NCBI RefSeq assembly: GCF_029258315.1
Contig: NZ_JARHZE010000036.1
Span: 1 to 34,022, forward strand
Source of the DNA: Fusobacterium sp.
GTDB lineage: Bacteria; Fusobacteriota; Fusobacteriia; Fusobacteriales; Fusobacteriaceae
DNA: 34,022 bases
Direction of reading: 5' to 3'
In this document: piece by piece, positions 16,831 through 25,594 of the stretch
Layout: each line of letters starts with the position of its first letter
Numbering within the stretch: position 1 is the stretch's first letter
Translations under genes and position numbers: made by a program
Notes under the pieces: model-generated
What the model was told of the DNA's origin: nothing
Database searches by the model: none
Seen by the model: the letters and a program-made list of their open reading frames with translations, nothing else

Positions 16831-17784
16831 TTATAATTTAACAATATTGATAGGAGAACCTACTAAAAATTTATTAACATTATCAAAAGCAATCTCAGCT
16901 CTTATAATCATAGATTCATTAGAAGCAAATGCCACATGAGGAGTTAAGATAGTATTTTTAGCATTTAATAATGGATAGTCTGAAGGAATAGGAGGTTCCA
17001 TATCAAAAACATCTATTCCAGCTCCAGCAATTTTTTCTTCATTTAAGATTTCAGCAAGAGCTTTATTGTCAACAACAGCCCCTCTAGCACAGTTTATTAA
17101 AAAAGCAGAGTTTTTCATTAGTAATAGTTTTTCTTTAGAGATAAATCCTTTTGTAGAATTATTTAATGGAAGATGAAGAGAGATTATATCAGAACTTTTC
17201 ATAAGCTCATCTATTCCAACATATTTTACACCAAGCTCAATAGCTTTTGGATTTTCAGTGATATCATATCCAATAACATTGGCTCCCATACATTTAAAAA
17301 GATTAGCTGTCATAGTACCTATTCTACCAGTACCAACAATTCCAACTGTTTTTCCTTTAATTTCTCCACCTATAAGTCCAGCAATGGTTCCACCTTTTCT
17401 TATAACTGAATTGCATCTGTTGATATTTCTCATAAGATCAAGGGTAAGACCTATTACTAATTCAGCAACAGCATTATTTGCATATCCAGCAGCATTGCAT
17501 ACTGTAATTCCTCTCTCTTTTGCTAAAGAACCTATGTGATCAAATCCAGTGAAGGCTACAGAGATCATTTTTAAATTTTTAGCCTCTGCAATAACTTCAT
17601 TTGGAAGAGGATTATTTGCAATCATTAAAATATCTGCATCTTTAGCTCTTTCTTTTAAGATATTCACATCGGTTGTTTTAGTATCATAATAAACAAATTC
17701 ATGTCCTAATTTTTTAATTTCAGAGCTTAAATTTTCAATAATCTCTTTTTTTACTACCAAAGGTTCTAATAATTTTACTATCAT
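16831..17784 (-). CDS. D-isomer-specific 2-hydroxyacid dehydrogenase
   Basis: 317 residues. The NAD-binding Rossmann motif is GTGRIG (151-156), with Asp174 after the second strand, which favours NAD over NADP. Catalytic residues Arg234 (in NCARGAVVD), Glu263 (DVFDMEPP) and His283 (TPHVAF) are all present. The product is an NAD-dependent reductase of a 2-oxoacid; phosphoglycerate dehydrogenase (no ACT domain here), hydroxypyruvate reductase and D-lactate dehydrogenase are all possible. RBS GGGAGGAAAT precedes the ATG. Bracketed by terminators, it is a single-gene unit with a palindrome in its leader region. Confidence 0.88.
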   Translation of the reverse strand: MIVKLLEPLVVKKEIIENLSSEIKKLGHEFVYYDTKTTDVNILKERAKDADILMIANNPLPNEVIAEAKNLKMISVAFTGFDHIGSLAKERGITVCNAAGYANNAVAELVIGLTLDLMRNINRCNSVIRKGGTIAGLIGGEIKGKTVGIVGTGRIGTMTANLFKCMGANVIGYDITENPKAIELGVKYVGIDELMKSSDIISLHLPLNNSTKGFISKEKLLLMKNSAFLINCARGAVVDNKALAEILNEEKIAGAGIDVFDMEPPIPSDYPLLNAKNTILTPHVAFASNESMIIRAEIAFDNVNKFLVGSPINIVKL

Positions 17785-17799
17785 ATTTCCTCCCTAATT

Positions 17800-17813
17800 A
17801 TTTGTAAACAAAT
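17800..17813 (-). promoter_or_regulatory. Palindrome upstream of the dehydrogenase gene
   Basis: ATTTGT-AA-ACAAAT is a perfect 6-bp inverted repeat 16 bases before the start codon and contains the TAAACAA word seen upstream of the symporter. It could be an operator. No clear promoter is visible in the short gap to the hpf terminator. Confidence 0.35.
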
Positions 17814-17824
17814 TTATAAAAAAT

Positions 17825-17843
17825 GCAGGTCATAAAGACCTGC
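17825..17843. terminator. hpf terminator
   Basis: GCAGGTC (17825-17831), loop ATAAA, GACCTGC (17837-17843). The minus strand continues with ATTTTTTATAAATTT, serving hpf; the plus strand also has a T-rich tract. Confidence 0.88.
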
Positions 17844-17873
17844 TTTTATTTTAATAAGTTATTAATCATTTAA

Positions 17874-18419
17874 TTATTCAACAGCTGGTTCTACATGAGC
17901 GTAGTTTCCATCTCTTTTCTTATAAACAACATTCATCTCTTGAGTTTCTTCATTGTTGAAGATATAGAAATCTTTTCCTAAAGTTTCCATTTGAAGAATA
18001 GCTTCTTCTAATGTCATAGGTTTTGATTCCATAGAAACTTTAACTATTTGTTTTGTAGCTTCAGTAGAAACTGTATTTGTATCTAAATTAAATTTAAATA
18101 CTCTTTGAGAGATTGTATCGTTATTATCTCTTAATTTTTCTTTATATTTTTTAATTTGTCCTTCTAAGATACTTGTAGCTTTATCAATTGCTATATAAAG
18201 ATCTGATTCTGTTGCTACTGCTTTTAAAACAGTTCCGTTTAGGTGAGCTCTCATTTCAGCTGTGTGAGAAGGTCCTTTTTTTAATTTAACTGCAGATAGA
18301 GTAACAACTATTTCACTTATACGATCAAAATACTTATCTAATTTTTCAACTCTCTTTACAGTGTAATCATTGATAGGGTCTGTTACAACTAAATGTCTTC
18401 CGTTTATTGATATTCTCAT
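17874..18419 (-). CDS. hpf: Ribosome hibernation promoting factor, long form
   Basis: 181 residues. The N-terminal S30AE domain (MRISINGRHLVVTDPINDYTVKRVEKL, then KKGPSHTAEMRAHLNG and AVATESDLYIAIDKA) is followed by a linker and the C-terminal dimerisation domain (SMESKPMTLEEAILQMETLGKDFYIFNN). Long HPF alone joins 70S ribosomes into inactive 100S dimers in stationary phase. The open frame extends eight codons upstream to a TTG, but AAGGAG lies at the correct distance from the ATG at 18417-18419, so that start is used. It is encoded downstream of the lolD gene on the same strand, 117 bases away. Confidence 0.95.
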   Translation of the reverse strand: MRISINGRHLVVTDPINDYTVKRVEKLDKYFDRISEIVVTLSAVKLKKGPSHTAEMRAHLNGTVLKAVATESDLYIAIDKATSILEGQIKKYKEKLRDNNDTISQRVFKFNLDTNTVSTEATKQIVKVSMESKPMTLEEAILQMETLGKDFYIFNNEETQEMNVVYKKRDGNYAHVEPAVE

Positions 18420-18536
18420 AAACACCACTCCTTCAGTACTCAAGTATTCTAAATTATGTACTATTTTATATACACCTCTTTGAGGATTTTTTTTATACCC
18501 TTTAGACGTAAAAAATTATTTTTTTGTTTAAAATAT

Positions 18537-19220
18537 TTAAATTTCTAGAGATAATTTTCCATTTTTTACAGAATATTTTTTATCAGTGATATTTGCTAGC
18601 TCTCTTGAGTGAGTAACAACAATAATTGTTTGATTATTTTCTCTATTTATTTTTTTAAAAAGATTATGAATTTCATTACTTGTATCTTCATCAAGATTAC
18701 CAGTAGGTTCATCAGCTAAAATAATTTTTGGATTATTTATTAAAGCTCTAGCAATAGCAACCCTTTGTTTTTCTCCACCAGAAAGTTGATTAGGTTTGTG
18801 GTTGTATCTTTCTCCAAGCCCAACTTTATCTAAAAGTTTTTTTGCTTTCTCTTCAATAGATTTTTTATCATTAAAATTATTAAGAAGAGCTGGTAACATA
18901 ACATTTTCTAAAGCAGTGAACTCTGGTAAAAGATAATGGAATTGAAAAACGAAACCAATATCTTTATTCTTTAAAAAATCGATTTTTTTATGATCATCTC
19001 TATCAACTTTTTCACCGTGAATAAATATCTCTCCTTCATCTATAGAATCTAAAAGTCCAATAACATTTAAAAGAGTTGATTTTCCAGAACCGGATTTACC
19101 AATAATGGAAACAAATTCCCCCTCCTCTATTGTTAAAGAAAGATCTTTCAAAATATGTAATGTTTCACTAGTCCCTTTATAAGTTTTACTAACTCCTTTT
19201 AATTCTAAAATTTTATTCAT
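18537..19220 (-). CDS. lolD: ABC transporter ATPase, LolD/MacB type
   Basis: 227 residues. Walker [10 protein letters not shown] (41-49), Q-loop Gln93, signature LSGGE (146-150), Walker B IILADE (166-171) and switch His204 are all intact. PTGNLDEDT and NVMLPALL are typical of the LolD/FtsE/MacB branch. With the FtsX-like permease encoded by the overlapping upstream gene it probably releases lipoproteins from the inner membrane or drives another periplasmic process. The start overlaps the permease stop by eight bases, showing translational coupling. Confidence 0.9.
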   Translation of the reverse strand: MNKILELKGVSKTYKGTSETLHILKDLSLTIEEGEFVSIIGKSGSGKSTLLNVIGLLDSIDEGEIFIHGEKVDRDDHKKIDFLKNKDIGFVFQFHYLLPEFTALENVMLPALLNNFNDKKSIEEKAKKLLDKVGLGERYNHKPNQLSGGEKQRVAIARALINNPKIILADEPTGNLDEDTSNEIHNLFKKINRENNQTIIVVTHSRELANITDKKYSVKNGKLSLEI

Positions 19221-20376
19221 ATCTTAAAGCCTCCATTGTTTCCATTTTTCCAGCTCTATATGCTGGAAAAACACTTGATAAAAATATAACTATAAAGTTT
19301 ACAAAAATTATAATAGTTATTTCTTTCACAGAAATTTCAACAGGAATTTTACTTAAATAATAAATAGAAGTGATTCCTGAAATAGAATAATTTTCAATAT
19401 ACCATAGAAGGAAGAAAGATAGAGCAACTCCTATAAAAATACCAATTACTCCTAAGCTCAATCCTTCAATTAAAAATATCTTCATAATATTTTTATTACT
19501 AAATCCCATAGCTCTCATTATACCAATATCTTTTATTTTTTCTCTTACAAGCATATTCATAATAACCCATACAACAAAACCGGCAATAACAACAATTAAA
19601 GAAAATACAATTATCATTACAGATTTTTCAAGAGCTAAAGCAGAGAGAAGATTTTTATTTTGATCTCCCCAAGTTCTGTTAAATAATCCATATTTTTCAA
19701 ATAAAATATCAGAAATTTTTTCGGCATCATAAGGATTATTTAAGGTAATTTCCAAATTAGTGATTTTATCTTCCATATACATCATATATTGAGCTGTTTC
19801 TAGAGGAATGATAACCATACTTACATCATAGTCATAATATCCACTTTCAAAAACTCCAGTAATTTCTAAAGGAAGTTCTTGATTTTCAGCAGAGACAAGA
19901 AAAATTTTATCTCCAATATTAGCTCCTAGTTGTTTAAAAAGTTCATTTCCTATATAAATGCTATTTTTCTTTGTAGTCGAAAGAGATCCATGAACCAATT
20001 TTTTTTCGATATCAATGGCTGTTTTAGCTTTTTCAATATCAAGACCTTCAATTTTTACTCCGGAAACATAATCTCCATAAACCCCTTTATATTTTATAAG
20101 TCCTTGAGTGGAGATTTTTGGAAGAACTCCTTTTACTCCAGGTATATCTTTTATTTTATTTTCAACTTTTTCATATTGAGATTTATTATCAACATCATAA
20201 ACATTGATATGGCTACTTAGAGATAGTATACTTCCAATCATATTTTTATCAAGTCCATTAGAAATCCCTATGGAAACAATAAGGACTGTAACCCCTATCA
20301 TTATTCCAATAATTCCAATTAAACTTTGTTTCTTTTTTTCGAGTATATGTTTTTTAGCTATAAAAAATTCAAACAT
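19213..20376 (-). CDS. lolE: LolC/LolE-like ABC permease (MacB periplasmic core plus FtsX domain)
   Basis: 387 residues. One N-terminal helix (about 18-42: [23 protein letters not shown]), a large periplasmic MacB-PCD-like domain (about 45-255), then three helices with the FtsX hallmark [20 protein letters not shown] between the first two, ending [17 protein letters not shown]. This is the four-helix layout of LolC/LolE/MacB permeases. Only one permease gene is present, so the complex would be a homodimer (LolF-like) if it is a Lol system. It sits 18 bases after the DUF1232 gene. A peptide or drug exporter of the MacB type is the alternative. Confidence 0.87.
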   Translation of the reverse strand: MFEFFIAKKHILEKKKQSLIGIIGIMIGVTVLIVSIGISNGLDKNMIGSILSLSSHINVYDVDNKSQYEKVENKIKDIPGVKGVLPKISTQGLIKYKGVYGDYVSGVKIEGLDIEKAKTAIDIEKKLVHGSLSTTKKNSIYIGNELFKQLGANIGDKIFLVSAENQELPLEITGVFESGYYDYDVSMVIIPLETAQYMMYMEDKITNLEITLNNPYDAEKISDILFEKYGLFNRTWGDQNKNLLSALALEKSVMIIVFSLIVVIAGFVVWVIMNMLVREKIKDIGIMRAMGFSNKNIMKIFLIEGLSLGVIGIFIGVALSFFLLWYIENYSISGITSIYYLSKIPVEISVKEITIIIFVNFIVIFLSSVFPAYRAGKMETMEALRYE

Positions 20377-20394
20377 CTATTTTTCCCCTTTTTG

Positions 20395-20835
20395 TTAAAT
20401 AAAATTATTTAAATCATCTAAATCTTTAAACCATTCCTGAAGTTTTAATTTAGCTTGTAGTTTAATATCTTCATCAATATATTTAGATACTTTTTTTATA
20501 ACAAAAGTTAAGGCACCAATGTCATCAACAAATCCCATTCCAGGAAGAATATCAGGAATGAAATCTAAAGGAGCAATCAAATAACCTAAAGCACTTATAA
20601 TTAAAGTTTTTTCTTTTAAAGGGATATTATTTTTTTTAAGTAGATAATACAAGATCAAAGAAAAATAAATTCCTTTTAAACCAATTTTTAAAGAATAATT
20701 TTTTATTTTGCTCCAAAAAGAGTCCTCTTTAAAAAATTCTCTATATTCAGAAGTGTTGAAATCTTCATTTTCAATTTTTTCTTCTATAAATTCACCCTCT
20801 AAAATATCTTCTGGGTTTTCTTTAAAACTTTTCAT
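20395..20835 (-). CDS. DUF1232 (YkvA-like) protein
   Basis: 146 residues. An acidic N-terminal part (about 1-45) leads into the DUF1232 motif KEKTLIISALGYLIAPLDFIPDILPGMGFVDDIGALTFVIK (split here as LIAPLDFIPD and GFVDDIGAL) with one or two hydrophobic helices. Function is not known for this domain; it is a small inner-membrane-associated protein. A TTG two codons upstream opens the frame, but GGAGG at 20842-20846 (complement) fits the ATG at 20833-20835. First gene of the lolE-lolD run, so probably co-transcribed with it. Confidence 0.85.
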   Translation of the reverse strand: MKSFKENPEDILEGEFIEEKIENEDFNTSEYREFFKEDSFWSKIKNYSLKIGLKGIYFSLILYYLLKKNNIPLKEKTLIISALGYLIAPLDFIPDILPGMGFVDDIGALTFVIKKVSKYIDEDIKLQAKLKLQEWFKDLDDLNNFI

Positions 20836-20859
20836 AGACAACCTCCATTTAAATATAAT

Positions 20860-20923
20860 ATCAATTATACCTATTTTTTAATTTTTTTTGAAGAAATTAT
20901 TTTATTTATTTTTATGGTATAAT
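20860..20923. promoter_or_regulatory. Divergent promoter region for DUF1232-lol and the aminopeptidase
   Basis: Plus strand: extended -10 TGGTATAAT (TATAAT 20918-20923) 32 bases before the aminopeptidase start, with no good -35. Minus strand: TATAAT in the stretch AGGTATAATTGATATTAT (about 20855-20872, complement), with a weak TTCAAA 17 bases upstream, facing the DUF1232 gene. Confidence 0.5.
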
Positions 20924-20954
20924 ATATATTATTGAGATAAGGAGAAAGATTAAA

Positions 20955-22739
20955 ATGAAAAACTTAGTTGATGAAAAAATAAAACAAATTAGATATTTTA
21001 TGAAAGAAAATAAAATTACTACTTATATGATAACTTTATCAGATTTTCATAATAGTGAGTATCCTTGTGAATATTTTAAGGGAATAGAATATATAAGTGG
21101 ATTTACAGGTTCAAGTGGAACTTTAATTATTGATATGAATTCTTCTTATTTATGGACTGATGGAAGATACTTCATTCAATGTGAAAATGAAATTTCTGGT
21201 AGCGAAATAAAAATGATGAAAATGGCTATTGAAGGATATCCTAGTACTTTTGAATTTATAGAAAAAAATTTAAAAGAAGGAGATGTTTTTGGTTTTGATG
21301 GAAGAACGGTCTCTTTTGAAGATTATAGGAAATTTTTAGAAATATCGAAAAGAAATAAGTTTGAAATAAAAATGGATTTGGATATATTGGAAAAAATTTG
21401 GAAAGATAGACCAGAGTTACCAAAGAAACCAGCTTTTTTACTAGAGGAAAAATTTTCAGGAGAATCTTTTGGAGAAAAAATAAAAAAAATAAGAAAAATA
21501 ATGGAAGAGAAAGAGGTTGATATTCATATTTTATCAACTCTTGATGATATAGCTTGGCTTTTAAATTTAAGAGGGGATGATATAAAATACAATCCTTTTG
21601 TTATGTCTTACCTAGTGATTTTAAAAGATAAGGTTTTATTATTTGCTGATAATTTTAAATTTTCAAATGAAATAAAAGAGTATTTCAATAAAAATTCAAT
21701 TGTTCTTTATGAATATTTTAAATTTTATAATTATTTGAAAGATATAGATGAAAACAAAAAAATACTTTTAGATTATAATAATGTTAATAGTTTAATTGTT
21801 AAAAATTTAAATAAAAATATTGTAATAATAAATTCTAAAAATCCAACAATTTTATTAAAAGCTATAAAAAATTCGATAGAGTTAGAAAATACTAGAAATT
21901 GTCATATAAAAGATGGAATAGCTATTACAAAATTTATGTACTGGCTAAAAAATCAAAATTTTGAAGAAAAAGATATAAAAGAATTAGATGCAGTGGAAAT
22001 GGTTGAAAAATATAGAAGGGAACAGAAGGGATATTTAGGAAATAATTTTAGTACTATCTCAGCTTATGGGAAAAATTCAGCAATGATGCATTATTTGCCA
22101 AGTGAAAAATCAAATGATAGATTAAGAAATGGAAGTTTCTTATTGGTTGATTCAGGAGGGCATTACTATGAAGGAAGTACAGATATAACTAGAACTTTCG
22201 CCATTGGGAAAGTTAGTGAAGAGATGAAAAAATATTATACCTATGTTTTAAAAAGTTTAATCTCACTATCAAAATTAAAATTTCCAAAAGATACAACTTG
22301 TGGAAATCTAGATACTGTGGCAAGAAGTGTTATTTGGAACTTAGGACTTGATTATAGATGTGCAACAGGACACGGAGTTGGATATTTAGGTGGTGTTCAT
22401 GAAGAACCAAATGTATTAAGAGGAAAAAGTCAAGTTGTTATGGAAAAAAATATGGTAACAACAATAGAACCAGGAATATATTTAGAAAATAAATATGGAA
22501 TAAGATTGGAAAATGAAGTTATTTCTAAAAAGATTTTTGAAAATGAATATGGAGAATATCTAGATTTTGAAACAATTACTTTGGTTCCTTTTGATAGTGA
22601 TGCGATAATCTATGAATATCTTGATGAGTCAGAGAAGGAATGGCTAAAAAAATACAATGATAAAATTATTAATAAAATAGGCAATTGTTTAGAGATAGAA
22701 GAGAAAGAATGGTTGAAAAAAACAATTTGTAAATTTTAA
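20955..22739 (+). CDS. Aminopeptidase P-family metallopeptidase (M24B)
   Basis: 594 residues, matching the long three-domain form: creatinase-N domain (about 1-135, SGFTGSSGTLII), a second creatinase-like domain (about 155-305), the M24 catalytic domain (about 310-525) and a C-terminal M24 extension with WLKKYNDKI. Metal ligands Asp399, Asp410, His473, Glu505 and Glu521 are all present (LLVDSGGHYYEGSTDITRTF, GHGVGYLGGVHEEP, TTIEPGIY, RLENEV). It cleaves the N-terminal residue from Xaa-Pro peptides in the cytosol, with Mn2+. No signal peptide. RBS GGAG and an extended -10 box are close upstream. Confidence 0.94.
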   Translation: MKNLVDEKIKQIRYFMKENKITTYMITLSDFHNSEYPCEYFKGIEYISGFTGSSGTLIIDMNSSYLWTDGRYFIQCENEISGSEIKMMKMAIEGYPSTFEFIEKNLKEGDVFGFDGRTVSFEDYRKFLEISKRNKFEIKMDLDILEKIWKDRPELPKKPAFLLEEKFSGESFGEKIKKIRKIMEEKEVDIHILSTLDDIAWLLNLRGDDIKYNPFVMSYLVILKDKVLLFADNFKFSNEIKEYFNKNSIVLYEYFKFYNYLKDIDENKKILLDYNNVNSLIVKNLNKNIVIINSKNPTILLKAIKNSIELENTRNCHIKDGIAITKFMYWLKNQNFEEKDIKELDAVEMVEKYRREQKGYLGNNFSTISAYGKNSAMMHYLPSEKSNDRLRNGSFLLVDSGGHYYEGSTDITRTFAIGKVSEEMKKYYTYVLKSLISLSKLKFPKDTTCGNLDTVARSVIWNLGLDYRCATGHGVGYLGGVHEEPNVLRGKSQVVMEKNMVTTIEPGIYLENKYGIRLENEVISKKIFENEYGEYLDFETITLVPFDSDAIIYEYLDESEKEWLKKYNDKIINKIGNCLEIEEKEWLKKTICKF

Positions 22740-22757
22740 TATTTTAAAACAAAATAC

Positions 22758-22785
22758 TTGAATTTTATACAAAATATAGTATAAT
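22758..22785 (+). promoter_or_regulatory. Promoter before the ankyrin / GGDEF-EAL genes
   Basis: TTGAAT (22758-22763), 16-base spacer, TATAAT (22780-22785). The predicted transcript would carry the ankyrin gene and the PAS-GGDEF-EAL gene, and possibly run into the riboswitch. Confidence 0.65.
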
Positions 22786-22842
22786 ATACAATAGCTATAA
22801 TTTAAATAATTTTATAAAAAGGAGAAAAAATTAGAAAAGAAA

Positions 22843-23211
22843 ATGGAATTATTGGCGTTTTTGGAAAATAATGATATTGAAAATTTTGAGGAAAATTTAA
22901 GTATTATTACTGTTGAGGAAAAGGATTCAAAAGGATTTACAATTTTACATTTAGCAGTTCAAGCTGGAAAATATGATTTTGTTGATGCTTTAATGTATCA
23001 TGGAGCAGATCCAAATGTAGAAAATAAAAATCACGAGACACCTTTACATATTGCAGCAAAAAAAGATTTTCATAAAATTTTTAAATTACTTTGGGAATAT
23101 GGAGCAGATTTAGAGCAAGAGGATTATAAAGGAAGAACGCCTAAAGATATAGCTTTAGAAAATTCGAGTAAAAAAGTTTTAAAAGAGATAGAAGAAATAG
23201 AGGAAGACTAA
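22843..23211 (+). CDS. Small ankyrin-repeat protein
   Basis: 122 residues with about three ankyrin repeats: KGFTILHLAVQAGKYDFVDALMYHGADPN, then NHETPLHIAAKKDFHKIFKLLWEYGADLE, and a last one starting YKGRTPKDIALE. Cytosolic, acidic C-terminus, probably a protein-binding scaffold; the partner is unknown. The gene is 25 bases before the PAS-GGDEF-EAL gene and likely co-transcribed. Oddity: the good RBS GGAG (22821-22824) is 18 bases from the ATG but only six bases from an in-frame TTA at 22831, so the start may differ. Confidence 0.85.
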   Translation: MELLAFLENNDIENFEENLSIITVEEKDSKGFTILHLAVQAGKYDFVDALMYHGADPNVENKNHETPLHIAAKKDFHKIFKLLWEYGADLEQEDYKGRTPKDIALENSSKKVLKEIEEIEED

Positions 23212-23236
23212 ATTTTTAAATAATAAAGGAGAACTT

Positions 23237-24976
23237 ATGGAAGATTTAGAAAAAAATAATAGAGAAAAAATTCTTAAATCTTCTAATGAAGTTAAGAAAG
23301 CAAAAAATATACTTAAAATGTCGTATATAACTGGGAATGATAACTTTGATGAAATTTATGATGCTTTAGAACAGATAAGTGAAGACTATATTTTTATAGG
23401 AAATATGAAAACAATGGTTTTCAAATATCCTGCACCATTTATAAAAAGAGTTGGATTTCCTACAGAAATAATGCAAAATCCGTTTACATATTGGAAAAAT
23501 ATTATTGTTGAAAGTGATTGGAAAAAATTCCAGGAATCAACTTTAAATGTATTAAAGGGCGAGAGTAAGTACCAAAATATTGAATTCAGAGTAAAAGATG
23601 TCAAAGGAAATATTACTTGGTTAAGAAAAAAAAGTGTTGTAATTAGAGATGAATTTGGAAGTACAGTAACTATTGTTGGAAATATTTCTTTCTTAGGAAA
23701 GCAAAATAAGATAGATCCAATAACAGGGTTGATGAAAATTACAGAATTTTTTAAGAATTTTAATAAGAAATTGGAAAAAGAATATATAGAAAATATCGGA
23801 ATGATGATTATAGGTGTAGATGATTTTGAACAGATAAATCAATTATATAGTCGTCAAACAGGTGATAGGGTTTTAAAAAATTTAGCAAATGTGATTCAAT
23901 ATAATATTCCTGATGATATTTCACTTTATAAGTTAGATGGGGATAATTTCGGATTAATATTAGAAAATGTTGATAAGGATGAAGTAAGAGATATATATTC
24001 AAAAATAAAAGATTCTTTAGGAAAAATACATTTTTTAAATGAAGAAAATGTAGCTATAAATATTTCGGCAGGATGTGCTATTTTTCCAAAAAATGGGATA
24101 ACTTATCAAGAACTGTATAAATTTGCAGTATATTCATTATTATATTGTAAAAAAACAGGAAAAAATAAATTGGTGTTTTTCTCAGAAGAGGTTATAGAAA
24201 ATAAAGTTAAACATTTTGAAATTTTATATTTCTTAAAACAAAGTATTGATAATAACTTTGAAAATTTCGAGGTATTTTATCAGCCACAAATCTCAACAAA
24301 AACAAAAAAATTAAAAGGTTTTGAGGCGTTGCTTAGATGGAAATGTGAGAAATATGGAAATGTTTCTCCAGTTGAATTTATTCCTCTTTTAGAAGAAACA
24401 GGACTAATAAGTTTAGTTGGAAATTGGGTTTTAGAGCAAAGTTTAAAAACTTTTAAAAGTTGGTTAGAGAAATATCCAGATTTAAAAATAAGTGTAAATC
24501 TTTCTTGTGTCCAACTTATTAATAAAAATTGTATACCTGATTTTAAAAAGATATTGGAGGAAAATGAATTTCCAAGGGAAAATATTTTCTTTGAAATAAC
24601 AGAAAGTACTACTGTAAGCAATATTAAAACTTTAAAAGAAATATATGAAGAGATAAAAGCATTAGGAGTAAATATTGCTTTAGATGATTTTGGAACTGGA
24701 TATTCATCTTTTGGAATTTTAAAAGAGATACCAGTTGACATGGTAAAGATAGATCGTTCTTTTGTAAAAGATATATTAAATAGTTCTTTTGATGTTACTT
24801 TCATAAAATTTATAACAGAGATATGTCATAATTATGGAATAAAAATTTGTATTGAGGGTGTTGAAAGAAAAGAGGAATTGGATCTTCTTGAAGGATTAAA
24901 TGTTGATTATATTCAAGGATATTATTTTGGTAAACCAGAACCAGAAAAAGTAATATCTGAAAAATATTTAAAATAA
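23237..24976 (+). CDS. PAS-GGDEF-EAL protein, predicted cyclic-di-GMP phosphodiesterase
   Basis: 579 residues. A PAS/PAC sensor domain (about 34-155), a GGDEF domain (about 160-310) and an EAL domain (about 325-575). The GGDEF signature is degenerate, D234-G-D-N-F238, so cyclase activity is unlikely. The EAL part looks intact: E363-A-L-L-R-W, NLSCVQL, FEITEST, LDDFGTGYSSF, VKIDRSF, EGVE and QGYYFGKP provide the usual metal and catalytic residues. It should hydrolyse cyclic-di-GMP to pGpG in the cytosol under control of the PAS domain; no membrane helix is seen. RBS AAAGGAG is well placed. The class-I cyclic-di-GMP riboswitch starts within ten bases of its stop. Confidence 0.92.
   Translation: MEDLEKNNREKILKSSNEVKKAKNILKMSYITGNDNFDEIYDALEQISEDYIFIGNMKTMVFKYPAPFIKRVGFPTEIMQNPFTYWKNIIVESDWKKFQESTLNVLKGESKYQNIEFRVKDVKGNITWLRKKSVVIRDEFGSTVTIVGNISFLGKQNKIDPITGLMKITEFFKNFNKKLEKEYIENIGMMIIGVDDFEQINQLYSRQTGDRVLKNLANVIQYNIPDDISLYKLDGDNFGLILENVDKDEVRDIYSKIKDSLGKIHFLNEENVAINISAGCAIFPKNGITYQELYKFAVYSLLYCKKTGKNKLVFFSEEVIENKVKHFEILYFLKQSIDNNFENFEVFYQPQISTKTKKLKGFEALLRWKCEKYGNVSPVEFIPLLEETGLISLVGNWVLEQSLKTFKSWLEKYPDLKISVNLSCVQLINKNCIPDFKKILEENEFPRENIFFEITESTTVSNIKTLKEIYEEIKALGVNIALDDFGTGYSSFGILKEIPVDMVKIDRSFVKDILNSSFDVTFIKFITEICHNYGIKICIEGVERKEELDLLEGLNVDYIQGYYFGKPEPEKVISEKYLK
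24927..24956 (+). promoter_or_regulatory. Candidate promoter for the riboswitch operon inside the EAL gene
   Basis: TTGGTA (24927-24932), 18-base spacer, TAATAT (24951-24956). It would start transcription about 20 bases before the aptamer. It lies in the last codons of the EAL gene. The match is moderate; the operon may also be transcribed by readthrough from the EAL gene. Confidence 0.35.
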
Positions 24977-24980
24977 AATT

Positions 24981-25047
24981 TTGGCAAAATAATGGAAACG
25001 TTATGACGCAAAGCTATAGGGCCTTTAAAAGTGGCAGCCAGTTGCAA
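24981..25047 (+). ncRNA. Cyclic-di-GMP-I riboswitch (GEMM) aptamer
   Basis: All class-I landmarks are present in order: closing strand GGCAA (24983-24987), a hairpin ATAATG-GAAA-CGTTAT (24989-25004) with the GNRA tetraloop, the invariant GACGCAAAGC (25005-25014), CTATAGGGCC that begins the second arm with the tetraloop receptor side, and GTGGCAGCCAGTTGC (25031-25045), whose TTGC closes the first strand. This RNA binds cyclic-di-GMP. It is followed at once by an intrinsic terminator, with which it shares bases 25045-25047, and then by the fibre operon. A ligand-stabilised closing stem should compete with the terminator, so an ON switch is the likelier reading. Confidence 0.95.
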
Positions 25048-25074
25048 TCACAATTTTTTGTGATTGTTTTTTTT
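25045..25074 (+). terminator. Riboswitch expression platform: intrinsic terminator
   Basis: CAATCACAA (25045-25053), loop TTTT, TTGTGATTG (25058-25066), eight Ts (25067-25074). Its 5' arm overlaps the 3' strand of the aptamer closing stem (25042-25047). It also ends messages from the EAL gene when the switch is off. Confidence 0.93.
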
Positions 25075-25090
25075 ATTAAGGAGTTATATA

Positions 25091-25579
25091 ATGAGAAAAT
25101 GGTTATTAATACTTTTAAATTTAATAATTTTTGTTTTAGCAGAAGCTGGATATAAAGATGAGGCAGTTGTAAAGATAACAGCTGATGTGTTACAACCTAT
25201 AACTATAAAAAAGATATCTGATGTTGACTTTGGAACAATAATAGCAGGGGATACAGATATAAAAGCTAAACAAAATGGGAAAATAGAAATAAGTGGAAAT
25301 GGAAATATAAAACTTGAATGGAAAGCTGATGGGGACTCAAGATATAAATCAGTAAAAGAGTTTTTAGAGGTTCCAATTTATAATGAAAATTCTAAAAAAA
25401 TAATAACTGAGATTTTTTTAGGAGAAAATAGAGGATCTATAGTAGAAGATGTAATAAAATTTTCTGGTTTAAAGAGCAAAGAAATAACTATAAAAGGAAG
25501 AATAAATAAACTTCCAATAGAAACTGAAAGTGGAAAATATTCTGGTGGGATTACAATAAGAGCAACATATGAAAATTAA
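25091..25579 (+). CDS. DUF4402-like secreted fibre subunit (small)
   Basis: 162 residues. Signal peptide MRKWLLILLNLIIFVLAEA, then a beta-rich domain in which DVDFGTIIAGDTDIKAKQNG (about residues 47-66), KIEISGNGNIKL and the final YSGGITIRATYEN follow the DUF4402 pattern (phenylalanine-Gly-x-Ile, central Gly, Y.G.x.V.Y end). DUF4402 proteins are found with PapD-like chaperones and ushers as pilin-like subunits. The longer open frame begins in the terminator (25064); AAGGAG at 25078-25083 fits the ATG at 25091. First gene after the riboswitch, which makes it the likely major subunit. No conserved disulfide is seen. Function is inferred from context. Confidence 0.78.
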   Translation: MRKWLLILLNLIIFVLAEAGYKDEAVVKITADVLQPITIKKISDVDFGTIIAGDTDIKAKQNGKIEISGNGNIKLEWKADGDSRYKSVKEFLEVPIYNENSKKIITEIFLGENRGSIVEDVIKFSGLKSKEITIKGRINKLPIETESGKYSGGITIRATYEN

Positions 25580-25594
25580 AAATAGGGGAGAGCT

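Noticed and set aside
18471-18496. Small hairpin CCTC-TTT-GAGG followed by eight Ts on the plus strand
   Set aside because: Only four base pairs, and no plus-strand gene precedes it; chance is likely in AT-rich DNA.
24280-24804. Minus-strand open frame of 174 codons
   Set aside because: Antisense to the intact EAL domain; repeated Ser/Phe content is the mirror of Lys/Glu codons.
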